From positions 372,001 through 436,000 of the forward strand of contig NZ_JAUTAY010000001.1 in the NCBI RefSeq assembly GCF_030818795.1: DNA of 64,000 bases, written 5' to 3'. Source of the DNA: Microbacterium sp. SORGH_AS_0862. GTDB lineage: Bacteria > Actinomycetota > Actinomycetes > Actinomycetales > Microbacteriaceae. Positions within the stretch are counted from its first letter, which is position 1. The number at the start of each line of letters is the position of its first letter. Made by a program: the position numbers and the translations under genes. Shown piece after piece: positions 10,228-20,912 of this stretch. Below the pieces are notes generated by a model. It saw nothing but the letters and a program-made list of their open reading frames with translations. It searched no databases and was not told where the DNA came from.

Positions 10228-10926
10228 TCAGGACTCGGCCTGGAACTCCCAGGCGGGCGCGATCGACAGGCCCATGTAGTCGTCGATCGTCGCGCCACCG
10301 GCCAGCGGGACCGGGTCGGGCAGGGTGACCTCGAAGCAGTAGTACTGGACGGAGCCCGCGGCCGCCGCGAGAGCCTGCGCGGCAGAACCGCCGGTGGTGG
10401 CGAGCGGGCCGTCGGCGATGAGAGCGGGCGCACCGGGGGCGCCGCTGAAGGCGGAGGCATCACAGGTGAAGGCGGCGTCGTCGGTCACGACGCGGACGTC
10501 CAGCGCGGCGAACAGGAGGCCGGCGGGATCGTCTGCGGCGATGCCTGCGGCCGGAACGGCCGGCTGCAGGTCGACGTCGCCGGCGACGGATGTCGTGGAC
10601 GTGCGCAAGGCCACCTGCGCGTACACGCTGTCTCCGGGCGTGAGCGCTGTCGCGTCGATGCCGGTGTTCTCGAAGACGATCTCTCCGCCCGGGTTGTCCG
10701 CTTCATCCGTCCAGGTGCCCGCCCCGAACGGGGCGACGGTGTTCTGCTGGACGGAGAAGGTCGATGTCCCCACCCCCGGACCGCCCGCGCCATCGCCGCC
10801 GAACACCCACTCGGTGTCCGTCCAAGCCGCGACAGTCGCGGTGACGCCGAGCCCGAGGGCTGCCGCTCCCGCCGTGATCGCGAACACCTTGCGCCGCGTC
10901 TGGCTGCGCTTGTCTTGCGTCTGCAT
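10228..10926 (-). CDS. SipW-dependent exported protein
   Basis: A 232-residue secreted protein starting MQTQDKRSQTRRKVF, then a hydrophobic core and VAAWTDTEWVFG, again the WTDxEW signature of SipW-type alternate signal peptides. The mature part has a beta-sandwich look (ENTGIDATALTPGDSVYAQVAL) similar to the TasA/camelysin group, with two Cys (TCDAS, YYCFE). It is first in the minus operon, followed by sipW, the LATTG protein and the choice-of-anchor protein. ATG 10926 follows a G-rich ribosome site (GGTTGGGG). Likely the main structural subunit or matrix protein; that is inference from the operon. Confidence 0.8.
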   Translation of the reverse strand: MQTQDKRSQTRRKVFAITAGAAALGLGVTATVAAWTDTEWVFGGDGAGGPGVGTSTFSVQQNTVAPFGAGTWTDEADNPGGEIVFENTGIDATALTPGDSVYAQVALRTSTTSVAGDVDLQPAVPAAGIAADDPAGLLFAALDVRVVTDDAAFTCDASAFSGAPGAPALIADGPLATTGGSAAQALAAAAGSVQYYCFEVTLPDPVPLAGGATIDDYMGLSIAPAWEFQAES

Positions 10927-11253
10927 TTCGACCCCAACCTCTTCGTGTGTGCGCCGGAAGCGTCGTCGCGTCCGGGAGACCCGCAGATCCACTCCGGACG
11001 CTAAGACGCGACCTGCGGGGCTGTCGCCCGGAGCGGGTGGATGCCGGTACTGGGCTGCGCAGTCCGCCGGTATCGGAGAGGCCTCGGCTGCCGCCCCGCA
11101 GATCCGCTCTGCGTAGTGCCGGCACGACAATTGCGTAGTGGCCTCAGCGGCACCTCGGTTGCCGAGCCCGCCGGCCTCGGTATCGTGGAGGGCGAGCGTC
11201 GGAGTTGATGCATCCCCGGCGCCCGCCATATCCGGTGTCCTGGGGGGAGAGCC
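10927..11253. promoter_or_regulatory. Divergent control region with a TGCGTAGTG direct repeat
   Basis: A 327-bp intergenic region between the sipW operon (minus) and the LuxR-type regulator (plus). It holds two perfect copies of TGCGTAGTG, at 11110-11118 and 11132-11140, starting 22 bp apart (two helical turns). A related TGCGCAGTC sits at 11056. Direct repeats phased this way suit a dimeric HTH regulator, and the divergent LuxR protein is the obvious candidate. Between the repeats the minus strand reads TTGTCG, a possible -35 element. A small hairpin CTCGG-CCGAG lies at about 11155-11167. Confidence 0.5.
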
Positions 11254-13845
11254 GTGCGAGACGAGACAGCGGATGACGCCGCATCCGGAACGGAATCCGG
11301 GGATCGGCGGGAGCTGGACGAGGCGGCGGAATCGATCGAGGCCGGGGTCAGCGTCGTCGTCGCCGGCCCGCTCGGCACCGGGAAGACCGTGCTGACGCGT
11401 CGACTGGGGGAACGCCTGGTCGAGCGAGGATGCCAGCCGCTGCTCCTTCACCCCGCTCCTCTTCCCGCCGACGTTCCCTTTGAGGCGCTCGATGCGGCCA
11501 ACGACGAGCGGGCCGAACTCGTCCGCCGCGGTGCAACGCCCGCGGGCACCGTCGTGCTGGTCGATGATGCGCAGGATCTGGACGAGGCATCGGTGACGGC
11601 CCTGTCCCGCGCTGTCTACGCACGGCGAGCAGTCGTGCTGTTCGCGCTCTCGGTCCCGCGCGTCGCCGATGGGGCGGGTGCAGGTGCGGCGACGACGACC
11701 ATCCTCGATCTCTGGCTGCGCGGCTTCGCGCAGCGCATCGACCTCAAGCCCGTCTCGGAGCGGCGGGCGCGCATCATCGTGGACCGCCTGTCCCGCGGAC
11801 TGCTGGATCAGATCACGACGGAGGCGATCGTCTGGCAGGGAAACGGCTCCCGCACCCTCCTGCGCGAGCTGACCCGGACGGCCGTGGCCGCCGTCGAATC
11901 CGACGTAGACCCGCTGGAGGCGATCCGATCGGCCCCCGCGCAGGGTGGACTCTCCGCGGCGGCCGACGCGCACATACGCGAGCTGGACGTGGACCGAATG
12001 CGCACGCTCGTCCTCATCGATCGCGCGCCGGGTCTCCCTTACGGCGACGCTGTACGCTGCGTCGGACGAGCCTCGCTCGACGGTCTCCTCGCCAGCGGGT
12101 TCCTCACCGAGGACGGATCAGCCGTGCGTCGTCTGCACGCCGTGACGCCTCTCGCCCGCGCGGCAGCGCGTCGACTGGGCGGAGAATACGCGATCGCTCT
12201 GGCCGACCGCAGCGTCGCTGATCTCCTGCCCCGTGCGGGAGAGCCGGTGGACGAAGCACTCGCCAATGCCGTCGCGTCTCAGCTGTTCCTTCATCCGCAC
12301 GCGGCAGCCGCGCTCGCCTCGGAGACCAGGGAGGAGGTGCTCGTCGGCGCGGCGCGCAGCGCCAACGATCACGAGGACTACGGAATCGCCGCGGCGTACG
12401 CCGCACTGGGACTGGAAGGCGGCGACTCGGAACGCTTGCGGGTCGAGCACTTCTGTGCGCGGACGATGCTCGCCGACGCAGTGAACGCGCCGCGCTCGGT
12501 CGGCGCGGTGTCGGGCACGGCTCGCGTCCGCGCGGTGATGCTCCGGGCTCGCCTTGCGGCCCTCAGCCGGCACACGGCGGCGGATGAACTCCAGCGAGCT
12601 CTCGCGGATACGGCCACCGGCGCAGAGAACTCTGCAGCGGAGTACCTGGAGCACCGACTCCTCGAGGCGCAACGAGCGACCGCCGAGATGCGGTGGGAGG
12701 ACGGGGTCCGCGCAGCGGAGGCGGTCATCGTCGATGCTCCAGCAGAGGTCGGGGTCCGCGTCCGCGCCCTGATGACTCTCGTCCTGGCCACCGCCATGCG
12801 CGGCGACGGCGGCGCGACGCGGCGCGAGATGGAACGCGTCCGACTGGTCCTGGACACGGATCACGACGGGCCGGTCGACGGTATCGCCCGCGCCTCGCTT
12901 CTCTGCAGCGCTCTCATGGCCGCACAGATCGTGGGCGAGGACCCGACACCACTGGGCCCGCATATCGCCGAACTGAGACGACTGGCCGTGCGCACCGGTT
13001 GTCGGCGACTCGCCGCGCTCACCGGGCTCGCGACCGCGCTGGCCCTGGCGCTCGATGCCGACGCCGACGCGGCAGTGACGGAAGTACGGATGGCGCGACG
13101 TCGGCTCCACCCGGCTCCGCAGGATCCGCTGGTTCCCTTCCTGAAGCTGTGCATCGCGCATCTCCTGGCGTTGCACGGTCGCGTCGACATGGCGGAGGAG
13201 ATCCTCGCTCGGATAGGCGCGGTGTGGGGCACAGGCTCTCCGGTTCTCGAGCAATCCTTCGCGGCGACCGAGAGCGTGGTCTCCCTCGCCGCGGGGCGGA
13301 CCGATCTCGCGCGCGACGCTGCGCGACGCGCTCTCGACCTCTCCACTCGGTTCAACGCTCCACCCGTGCGGGTGAGAGACCTCTACCGCGCGATCGTGCT
13401 GGGAATCGAGCCCGACCGGATGCGACGCGAGATCACAGCTGCGGCGGCGGGGTCGGACGCCGCCATTGTCGCGAGTCTCGCCGTGCTCGCCCGCAGCTCC
13501 GGCGAAGGGGCCGCGACGGACACTCTCGACCTCCTGCGACGCACGGTCGCGTGGGCAGGCTCGACGCCGGGGGCCGGGGCGACGACGGCGCCGGTCACGT
13601 CGAGCATGAAGAGGACCCTCGTCGTCCTGACCCGACGTGAGCGCGAGATCGCCCATCTGATCGACGAGGGGATGAGCAATCGCGACATCGCGAACCGGTT
13701 GTTCCTGTCGGTGCGAACGGTCGAGTCCCATATCTTCCAGGCACGGAGGAAGGTCGGCGCGCGCACGCGTCGCGAGCTCGGCCGTTTCGTCACGCGCGGA
13801 CTGTCACCGCAGAACGATCCGTGGCGCGCGGCACCGACCGCCTGA
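11254..13845 (+). CDS. LuxR-family regulator with AAA/STAND ATPase domain
   Basis: An 863-residue regulator of the large ATP-binding LuxR type. Walker A AGPLGTGKT near residue 37, Walker B VVLVDDAQD near 105, a long helical repeat region (TPR-like) from about 250 to 770, and a C-terminal LuxR HTH at about 788-832 (LTRREREIAHLIDEGMSNRD, then RTVESHIFQARRKVG). GTG 11254 is preceded by GGGGGAGA. It is transcribed away from the sipW operon, so I infer it controls export of the surface proteins in response to an unknown ligand. The 10-bp gap to recX marks the end of the island. Confidence 0.85.
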   Translation: MRDETADDAASGTESGDRRELDEAAESIEAGVSVVVAGPLGTGKTVLTRRLGERLVERGCQPLLLHPAPLPADVPFEALDAANDERAELVRRGATPAGTVVLVDDAQDLDEASVTALSRAVYARRAVVLFALSVPRVADGAGAGAATTTILDLWLRGFAQRIDLKPVSERRARIIVDRLSRGLLDQITTEAIVWQGNGSRTLLRELTRTAVAAVESDVDPLEAIRSAPAQGGLSAAADAHIRELDVDRMRTLVLIDRAPGLPYGDAVRCVGRASLDGLLASGFLTEDGSAVRRLHAVTPLARAAARRLGGEYAIALADRSVADLLPRAGEPVDEALANAVASQLFLHPHAAAALASETREEVLVGAARSANDHEDYGIAAAYAALGLEGGDSERLRVEHFCARTMLADAVNAPRSVGAVSGTARVRAVMLRARLAALSRHTAADELQRALADTATGAENSAAEYLEHRLLEAQRATAEMRWEDGVRAAEAVIVDAPAEVGVRVRALMTLVLATAMRGDGGATRREMERVRLVLDTDHDGPVDGIARASLLCSALMAAQIVGEDPTPLGPHIAELRRLAVRTGCRRLAALTGLATALALALDADADAAVTEVRMARRRLHPAPQDPLVPFLKLCIAHLLALHGRVDMAEEILARIGAVWGTGSPVLEQSFAATESVVSLAAGRTDLARDAARRALDLSTRFNAPPVRVRDLYRAIVLGIEPDRMRREITAAAAGSDAAIVASLAVLARSSGEGAATDTLDLLRRTVAWAGSTPGAGATTAPVTSSMKRTLVVLTRREREIAHLIDEGMSNRDIANRLFLSVRTVESHIFQARRKVGARTRRELGRFVTRGLSPQNDPWRAAPTA

Positions 13846-13855
13846 CCTGAACCGT

Positions 13856-14556
13856 TCAGTCGAAGCGCGGGCCGCGGGCCGCCGGACGCCGCGCCTCCGC
13901 GAGCGCCTGTCGCGCCGCGGTCATCGCGACCGACGACGGGTAGCCGCGGCGAGCGAGCTGCCCGACGAGTCGGCGCAGTGCGGCGTCGTCGTCGCGACCG
14001 CCGATCGAGGCCGCTTTACGCCGTGCGAACTCCAGAGCGCGCTCGGCGTCATCGTCGCCCACCGCGCCCAGTGCGGCATCGGCGACGTCGCGCGGAACGC
14101 CGCGGCGCGCCATCGCCTGCGCGATCGCAACGCGCCCTTCGCCCTTCCGGGAGACGCCGACGTGCACCAGCTGTTCAGCCAGGGCCGCATCGTCGAGATA
14201 CGACAGGCGGAGGAAGTCCGCCACGATCTCTTCGACGGCGTCGCGCGACAGATCGCGCTGAGCGAGGAAGGTGCGAGCTTCTCGCTCGGAGAGCGAGCGC
14301 GACCGGAGCTTGCGCAGCAACGCGTCGGACGCTGCCTGCGCGAGCGCCGCATCATCCACCTCGGGATCGGTGTCGGCATCGTGCGAGACATCGGCCGCCG
14401 GGGCGTCCCCCGCGCTTTCCGGGTCGAGGGCGAAGAACGGGCCGCGCCCCCGCGAGACCGACTCCCCGCGAGTACTCGCGGCGTCAGCCGAGCGTGCCCC
14501 GAAGAGTGGGATCACCGGGGCGAGGGCGTCCGCCTCGCCCCGGTCGTCCTCGGGGG

Positions 14557-14560
<4 letters not shown>
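13856..14560 (-). CDS. recX: Recombination regulator RecX
   Basis: A 234-residue RecX that modulates RecA filaments. The N-terminal 75 residues are low-complexity and acidic. The RecX three-helix repeats follow: [19 protein letters not shown], then [20 protein letters not shown] and [17 protein letters not shown]. The ATG overlaps the recA stop by four bases (ATGA), so the pair is coupled and should share recA's SOS control. It is convergent with the LuxR-type regulator. Confidence 0.93.
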
Positions 14561-15603
<1,043 letters not shown>

Positions 15604-15800
15604 GAGGGTTCCTTCTGCTCGATGTCGGTCGCCTGTAGGCTGCCGCTCCACCCGGCACAGGGTCCGGTTGCGGCGGCAAGGCGTACGTGTCGTTGCGACA
15701 TCTCCCACGGTAGGCAGGCCCTCCGACATCGCGTCGAGATGCTCCGCATCCGTGGACAGACATCCCTCGGACTCCGTCTGTGCAGAACACTACGCGCGAA

Positions 15801-15816
15801 TCGAACAGATCTTCGA
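15801..15816. promoter_or_regulatory. LexA (SOS) box-like palindrome
   Basis: TCGAACAGATCTTCGA fits the actinobacterial LexA consensus TCGAAC-N4-GTTCGA with one mismatch. It lies just past the DUF3046 stop (15830) and about 200 bp upstream of the recA start. That places the recA promoter here and implies a long leader. Known family biology, not proof of binding. Confidence 0.6.
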
Positions 15817-15829
15817 CGACACGCCGTCG

Positions 15830-16051
15830 TCATCGACGCGGTTCGAGCCGTCCCACTCCGTACCGCCGGTTCGGCGGGACATCCATCTCCGCGCAGAGGG
15901 CGAGCCACACGTCACGCGTCGGCTCTCCCGCGGCCAACGCCTGCGCAGCGGTGCGATCGCCCGCACCGCCGAGCACAAGGTCATCGACCAGATACGCCCC
16001 GCGTGGGCCGAACTCGTCTCGGACGGCGCGATCGAACTCGCTGCGGCGCAT
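15830..16051 (-). CDS. DUF3046 protein
   Basis: A 73-residue protein that begins MRRSEFDRAVRDEFGPR and has AAQALAAGEPTRDVWLALC followed by a basic tail, the pattern of DUF3046. This small family sits next to recA across actinobacteria (for example Rv2738c in M. tuberculosis). Function unknown. It directly follows clgR: the clgR stop is adjacent at 16052, so the two are probably cotranscribed. Confidence 0.87.
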   Translation of the reverse strand: MRRSEFDRAVRDEFGPRGAYLVDDLVLGGAGDRTAAQALAAGEPTRDVWLALCAEMDVPPNRRYGVGRLEPRR

Positions 16052-16360
16052 TCAGCGCAGCGAGAGTTCGGGAGAGGCCATCGCGACCAACTCGTCCGGA
16101 ACGACGTCCGGGAAGGAGTTGATGCCCTCCAGCACCGAGAGCCGGTCAGAGACCTCGCGCATGATCGTGGAGATGGGAACATCCAGCGCCTCGGCGACGG
16201 CGCCGAGGATCTCGCTCGAGGCTTCCTTCTGCCCGCGCTCGACCTCGCTCAGATACCCCAGGGCGACACTCGCGCGGCTGGCGACCTGTCGAAGGGTGCG
16301 GCCCTTCTGCTGGCGGAGCTCACGAAGGACTTCGCCGATCTCATGACGTACCAGGATCAT
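16052..16360 (-). CDS. clgR: XRE-family regulator ClgR
   Basis: A 102-residue HTH activator of the ClgR group, which controls clp protease and chaperone genes and is itself Clp-degraded in corynebacteria, streptomycetes and mycobacteria. The HTH is GRTLRQVASRASVALGYLSE, then VERGQKEASSEILGAVAEAL, very close to known ClgR. ATG 16360 is preceded by AAGGAGGG, an excellent Shine-Dalgarno. The C-terminus SPELSLR is short and exposed. Position between pgsA-cinA and recA matches the mycobacterial order. A promoter candidate is at 16401-16429. Confidence 0.9.
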   Translation of the reverse strand: MILVRHEIGEVLRELRQQKGRTLRQVASRASVALGYLSEVERGQKEASSEILGAVAEALDVPISTIMREVSDRLSVLEGINSFPDVVPDELVAMASPELSLR

Positions 16361-16400
16361 TTCGAGCCCTCCTTTTACCGAATCCGTCGTGCACCGGGTG

Positions 16401-16429
16401 CATAACGCTACAACAGTGCGTGCGGCCAA
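16401..16429 (-). promoter_or_regulatory. Candidate clgR promoter
   Basis: On the minus strand TTGGCC (-35) and GTTATG (-10) are separated by 17 bp, about 40 bp before the clgR start. This is an A/T-richer patch than its surroundings. A CGCTACAACAGTGCG segment overlaps it but does not match the CGC-N5-GCG ClgR operator, so autoregulation is not shown. Confidence 0.45.
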
Positions 16430-16500
16430 TCTAATCCCGCGCCGCTGGGTGACGGATGAGAATCGCACAACGTAACCCAGTGGTAACCCGTTCTGTTCCC

Positions 16501-17043
16501 TCAGAGCGCCTCGAGCACCATGCGCAGCGCGCGCCGCGCAGTACGCTGACGGATCTGTTCCCTGTCACCGTCGAGCTGCAGCAGCTCGACTCTCGTGCCC
16601 AGTGGCGTCGACACCGCCACGAACACGGTACCGACCGGCTGACCGTCGGACGACGTGGGTCCGGCGATCCCGGTCGTCGCGACGCCGACATCCGCGCCGA
16701 CGCCGTCCACGGCGACCGCCTCCCGCACCCCCTCGGCCATCTGACGCGCCACCTTCGCCTGCACCGGTCCCCCGAGCTCCAGCACGAGCTGGTCGACGCC
16801 GAGCAGGCTCTGCTTGAGCCCGGTGGCGTAGGCGACGATGCCGCCGCGCACGACCTTCGATGCGCCGGCGATCGCGACCAGCTGGCTGCACACCTCGCCG
16901 CCGGTCAGCGATTCGGCGATGCCGATGGTCCACCCGAGTTCGCCGAGCCGCTGGACGATGTGCTCCGCGTCCGTGCGTCGCCCCCCGACGATCGAGGTCT
17001 GCTCATCGAGCGTGCTGTCGTCCATGAAGCGCTCATCCGACAT
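16501..17043 (-). CDS. cinA: CinA-type nicotinamide-nucleotide amidase (PncC)
   Basis: A 180-residue stand-alone CinA C-terminal domain, which deamidates nicotinamide mononucleotide in NAD recycling. Signatures: IGIAESLTGGEVCSQL, GGIVAYATGLKQSLLGV and VGVATTGIAGPTSSDG, with the catalytic Ser in ESLTGG. The N-terminal CinA domain is absent, as in other actinobacteria. Its start overlaps the pgsA stop by 11 bases, so it is translated with pgsA. Confidence 0.93.
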   Translation of the reverse strand: MSDERFMDDSTLDEQTSIVGGRRTDAEHIVQRLGELGWTIGIAESLTGGEVCSQLVAIAGASKVVRGGIVAYATGLKQSLLGVDQLVLELGGPVQAKVARQMAEGVREAVAVDGVGADVGVATTGIAGPTSSDGQPVGTVFVAVSTPLGTRVELLQLDGDREQIRQRTARRALRMVLEAL

Positions 17044-17617
17044 GTTCGCCTCCCGGACGGCGCGCCCGGCGTCCCCTCACCTCGCTGATGACGTAGTCGA
17101 TTCCGCTGGCGATCGTGAGGATGACGGCGATCCACATCGTGACGGTGTTCACGACGTGGATCCACTCCCCGACCAGCGGGGCCAACGGCGCGAGCGCGAG
17201 AGAGAGCGCGACGGCCTGAGCGACCGTCTTCAGCTTCCCCATCCAGGCCGCGGCGAGTACGTGGTCGCTGACGACCGCGAACCGGTACACGGTGATGCCG
17301 ACCTCGCGAACCAGCACCACGATGGTCACCCACCATGGCAGCTCACCGAGAATCGACAGACCCACGAAGGCGCACCCCGTGAGCGCCTTGTCCGCGATCG
17401 GATCCAGGAGCTTGCCGAGGTCCGTGACGATCTCGTAGCGCCGGGCGAGGTAGCCGTCGATGCCGTCCGTGGCGATGGCCACGACGAACAGCACGGTCGC
17501 CGCCCATCGCATCGCACCGCCCTCGCCGGCGTCGGCCAGCAGCAGCCAGAGGAAGACCGGCGCACACAGGATGCGCACGATCGTGATCGCGTTGGGAAGC
17601 TGTCGGGGTACCGCCAC
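17033..17617 (-). CDS. pgsA: CDP-diacylglycerol-glycerol-3-phosphate 3-phosphatidyltransferase
   Basis: Integral membrane enzyme for phosphatidylglycerol phosphate, the committed step to PG and cardiolipin. 194 residues with several membrane helices. The CDP-alcohol phosphatidyltransferase motif D-G-x2-A-R-x8-G-x3-D-x3-D is complete (DGYLARRY, then GKLLDPIAD). Preceded by PNAITIVRI, typical of PgsA. It lies 27 bp after ftsK and overlaps cinA. Confidence 0.94.
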   Translation of the reverse strand: MAVPRQLPNAITIVRILCAPVFLWLLLADAGEGGAMRWAATVLFVVAIATDGIDGYLARRYEIVTDLGKLLDPIADKALTGCAFVGLSILGELPWWVTIVVLVREVGITVYRFAVVSDHVLAAAWMGKLKTVAQAVALSLALAPLAPLVGEWIHVVNTVTMWIAVILTIASGIDYVISEVRGRRARRPGGEHVG

Positions 17618-17644
17618 GATGCGAGCCTAGCGAGCGGGAGGCGT

Positions 17645-20335
17645 TCAGTCGCGCCCGGTGAGGCTCCAGGCGTCCTCGGAGCCCTCGTCGCCGTCGACCA
17701 CCTCGAGTCCGTCGAACTGCGAGTCCACCGCATCCGGCCCGTAGCGGTCGTCGACGGCCCCGCCTGCGGGCGGGTCCTCGCCGCGGAGACGGGCGAGGAC
17801 ACCGGGCAGCTGCTCGGGCGTCACCAGCACGTCGCGAGCCTTCGAACCCTCGGACGGCCCCACGATCTCGCGCGACTCCATGAGGTCCATGAGGCGTCCC
17901 GCCTTGGCGAAGCCGACGCGCAGCTTGCGCTGCAGCATCGAGGTCGATCCGAACTGCGTTCCCACGACGAGCTCCGCCGCCGCGAGCAAGAGCTCGAGGT
18001 CGTCGCCGATGTCGGCGTCGATCTCCTTCTTCTCGGTGACGGCCGCCACATCCGCCCGGTACTCGGGACGGGCCTGGCCGGTGACGTGCTGCACGACCTT
18101 CTCGATCTCGGGTTCGCTGACCCAGGCGCCCTGCACACGGATCGCCTTCGACGCGCCCATCGGCAGGAAGAGTCCGTCTCCCTGCCCGATGAGCCGGTCG
18201 GCGCCGGGCTGGTCGAGGATGACGCGGGAGTCGGTGACGCTCGTGACGGCGAAGGCGAGGCGCGAGGGCACGTTGGCCTTGATGAGGCCCGTGACGACGT
18301 CGACGCTCGGGCGCTGCGTCGCCAGCACCAGGTGGATGCCGCTCGCACGCGCCAACTGGGTGATGCGCACGATGGAGTCCTCGACGTCGCGCGGGGCGAC
18401 CATCATGAGGTCGGCGAGCTCGTCCACGACGACGAGGAGGTAGGGATACGGCTTCAGCACGCGCTCGCTGCCGGGGGGCAACTGGATCTGCCCCGCCACG
18501 ACCGCCTTGTTGAAATCGTCGATGTGGCGGAACCCGAACGACGCGAGGTCGTCGTAGCGCATGTCCATTTCCTTCACGACCCACTGCAGCGCCTCTGCGG
18601 CCTTCTTGGGGTTCGTGATGATCGGCGTGATGAGGTGCGGGACGCCGGCGTAGGAGGTGAGCTCGACGCGCTTCGGGTCGATGAGCACCATCCGCACCTC
18701 GGACGGCTTCGAGCGCATGAGCAGGCTCGTGATCATCGAGTTGACGAAGCTCGACTTTCCGGAGCCGGTGGAGCCGGCGACCAGGAGGTGAGGCATCTTC
18801 GCGAGATTGGCGACGACGAAGCCTCCGCCGACGTCCTTGCCCACACCGATCGTCATGGGATGCGTGGACTGCAGCGCGTTCTGCGATCGCAGCACATCAC
18901 CCAGCGTCACGATCTCGCGGTCGGTGTTGGGGATCTCGACACCGATGGCGCTCTTACCGGGGATCGGCGCGAGGATGCGCACCTCGTTGGAGGCGACGGC
19001 GTACGCGATGTTGTTGGTCAGCGCGGTAATGCGCTCCACCTTCACCCCGGGCCCGACCTCGACCTCGTACTGCGTGACGGTCGGCCCGCGCGAGAAGCCG
19101 GTGACCTTCGCGTCCACCTTGAACTGCTCGAACACGCCCATGATGGCGCGCACGACCGCGTCGTTGGCCTCGGAGCGGGTCTTCGGCGCCGATCCCGCGG
19201 CGAGGGACGCGACCGAGGGCAGAGAGTATGAGGCGGCCGGCGGAACGCGATCGCCGCTGCCGCCGAAGCCCTCGATGCCGTCGAGGGTGGGCTGCGGGCC
19301 GGAGTCCCCGTCGTCCTGCAGACCCGCAGCGGCGCGGCTGTCCGCGACCGCGCGTTCCGCAGCGGCGATCACGGAGGGATCGATGACCTCGGTGAGCGCA
19401 TCCGGTGCGCCCGGCAGAGGCGGCGCGGGGCGCGCGGGCTCGAGCGCGTTCTCGAAACCGCCGGCGACCGGCGCGTCGGTGAACAGCAGCTCGGTCAGAT
19501 CCTGCGAGCCGGCGCCGTCGTCGGGGTCCTGCTCACGGCCGGTCTTGTTGCGACGCCACCACGGCATCGCCTCCGTCGCATCGTCGTCGCCGGCGACAGA
19601 GCCCGCTGCGTCCTTCGCGCGCTCGGCCGGCTCCTGCCGCTCGGCGCCGAACATCCACGCGTACAGGTCGCCGAGGCGGCGACCGATGCGGTTCGGGGGT
19701 GTGCGGGTGAGGATGAGCACGCTGAGCACTGCCAGCAGGGTCAGCACGATCCCCGCGCCGACCGGCTGGAGCAGCAGCGCGAGGGGCTCCCCCGCCATCC
19801 AGCCGAAGAGACCGCCCGCGGTGCTGAGCGCCGGAAGGCCTGACGACGGCTGCGGGCGACCCCCGAGAACGTGGCAGAAGCCGGCGATGGTCAGAATGAA
19901 GAGCGCGAAGCCGATTCCGATGCGGCCGTTGTCATGCACGGACGCGGGGTGGCGGAACAGCCAACCGGCCAGGAGCACGAGAAAGACCGGGAGGATGAAG
20001 GAGACCCGGCCGACGAGTCCGCCGATCGAGTACGCGCTGATGGCCGCCGAGACCTCGGTGCCGATGAAGAACCACTCGATCACGGCCCCGGCGACGGCGA
20101 GAAGGACGAGCAGGAACGGGAACCCGTCGCGGCGCTGGTCCTTCTCCAGCGTCTCGGGACCGAACGTGCGGAACAGACCGCCCGTGAGGTGCGCGAGCCC
20201 CATCCACGCGCGGACGGCGACAGAGGGGCGATCGTCCTCGCCCACGTAGCGCTTGGGGGCGGGTTCGGGTTTCCGCGCGCGCGAGGAACCGCCCTTCGCG
20301 GGGGCGCGACGCGTCGAGGCGGTACTGCGTGCCAT
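17645..20335 (-). CDS. ftsK: DNA translocase FtsK
   Basis: Septal DNA pump that clears chromosome dimers at division. 896 residues: basic start, four to five N-terminal membrane helices (to about residue 190), a Pro/Ala/Asp-rich linker, the motor with Walker [11 protein letters not shown] near residue 517 and Walker [13 protein letters not shown] near 635, and a C-terminal winged-helix gamma domain ([18 protein letters not shown]) that reads KOPS sequences. Full length and intact. Confidence 0.97.
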   Translation of the reverse strand: MARSTASTRRAPAKGGSSRARKPEPAPKRYVGEDDRPSVAVRAWMGLAHLTGGLFRTFGPETLEKDQRRDGFPFLLVLLAVAGAVIEWFFIGTEVSAAISAYSIGGLVGRVSFILPVFLVLLAGWLFRHPASVHDNGRIGIGFALFILTIAGFCHVLGGRPQPSSGLPALSTAGGLFGWMAGEPLALLLQPVGAGIVLTLLAVLSVLILTRTPPNRIGRRLGDLYAWMFGAERQEPAERAKDAAGSVAGDDDATEAMPWWRRNKTGREQDPDDGAGSQDLTELLFTDAPVAGGFENALEPARPAPPLPGAPDALTEVIDPSVIAAAERAVADSRAAAGLQDDGDSGPQPTLDGIEGFGGSGDRVPPAASYSLPSVASLAAGSAPKTRSEANDAVVRAIMGVFEQFKVDAKVTGFSRGPTVTQYEVEVGPGVKVERITALTNNIAYAVASNEVRILAPIPGKSAIGVEIPNTDREIVTLGDVLRSQNALQSTHPMTIGVGKDVGGGFVVANLAKMPHLLVAGSTGSGKSSFVNSMITSLLMRSKPSEVRMVLIDPKRVELTSYAGVPHLITPIITNPKKAAEALQWVVKEMDMRYDDLASFGFRHIDDFNKAVVAGQIQLPPGSERVLKPYPYLLVVVDELADLMMVAPRDVEDSIVRITQLARASGIHLVLATQRPSVDVVTGLIKANVPSRLAFAVTSVTDSRVILDQPGADRLIGQGDGLFLPMGASKAIRVQGAWVSEPEIEKVVQHVTGQARPEYRADVAAVTEKKEIDADIGDDLELLLAAAELVVGTQFGSTSMLQRKLRVGFAKAGRLMDLMESREIVGPSEGSKARDVLVTPEQLPGVLARLRGEDPPAGGAVDDRYGPDAVDSQFDGLEVVDGDEGSEDAWSLTGRD

Positions 20336-20391
20336 ACTCCCACGCTAGATCCGACCCGCGACAGCGGCCGGTAGCCACGCGGCGAAGGGCC

Positions 20392-20888
20392 TCAGCGCAG
20401 GCGTCGCACCATGGTGTCGCGCCCGTGGGCGGGCGACGTGACGGCGAAGCCCTCGGAGCGGTAGAGGGTCGCGGCGAAGTTGTCGCGCTCCACGCTGAGA
20501 CTGAGACGCGCGCGTAGCCCTCGGCGCGCGCCGCCCCCACCAACTGCTGCAGCAGGGCGCGTCCCACGCCGTGGGCGCGCCAGAGCGGACGCACGCCGAT
20601 CACGAGTTCCGGCACCCCCGTGCCGATGTAGCCGAACCCCGGCTCGGTGCGCGGCAGCATCCGGTACCAGGCGGCACCGATCGCGTCGCCCTCCGCACTC
20701 ACGGCGACGAAGCCCGTGTCACCCGGGCGCTTCCACCCCGAGATGTAACGGGCGTGCTCCGGGGTCGCGAGGATCTCATGCCGCGGACGTGCCGCACCGG
20801 GACGCCAGTTCGCGGCCTCGACCACCATGTCCGCCAGGAACACGCCGTCCGCCTGCTCGGCGGGGCGGATCCGGAAGCTCGCGGGCAT
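20392..20888 (-). pseudogene. GNAT acetyltransferase, apparent frameshift
   Basis: A GNAT acetyltransferase: MPASFRIRPAEQADGVFLAD at the start, VIGVRPLWRAHGVGRALLQQ as acetyl-CoA loop. After GYARVS the frame slips. The expected end (LSVERDNFAATLYRSEGF, then the stop at 20392-20394) is in another frame. The break lies in a perfect tandem hexamer CTGAGA-CTGAGA at 20495-20506. Removing one GA restores the family pattern. Without repair the frame runs on into ftsK with unrelated residues. ATG 20888 begins the domain exactly where GNAT proteins do. Substrate unknown. Confidence 0.72.
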
Positions 20889-20912
20889 GCCCGGATCATA
20901 GCGATGAAGCGG

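Noticed and set aside
15604..15729. N-terminal extension of RecA (42 residues)
   Set aside because: No RecA similarity, and a strong ribosome site precedes ATG 15603.
16381..16420. ClgR operator in the clgR promoter
   Set aside because: CGCTACAACAGTGCG has CGC and GCG spaced by nine, not five, bases, so it does not fit the known operator.
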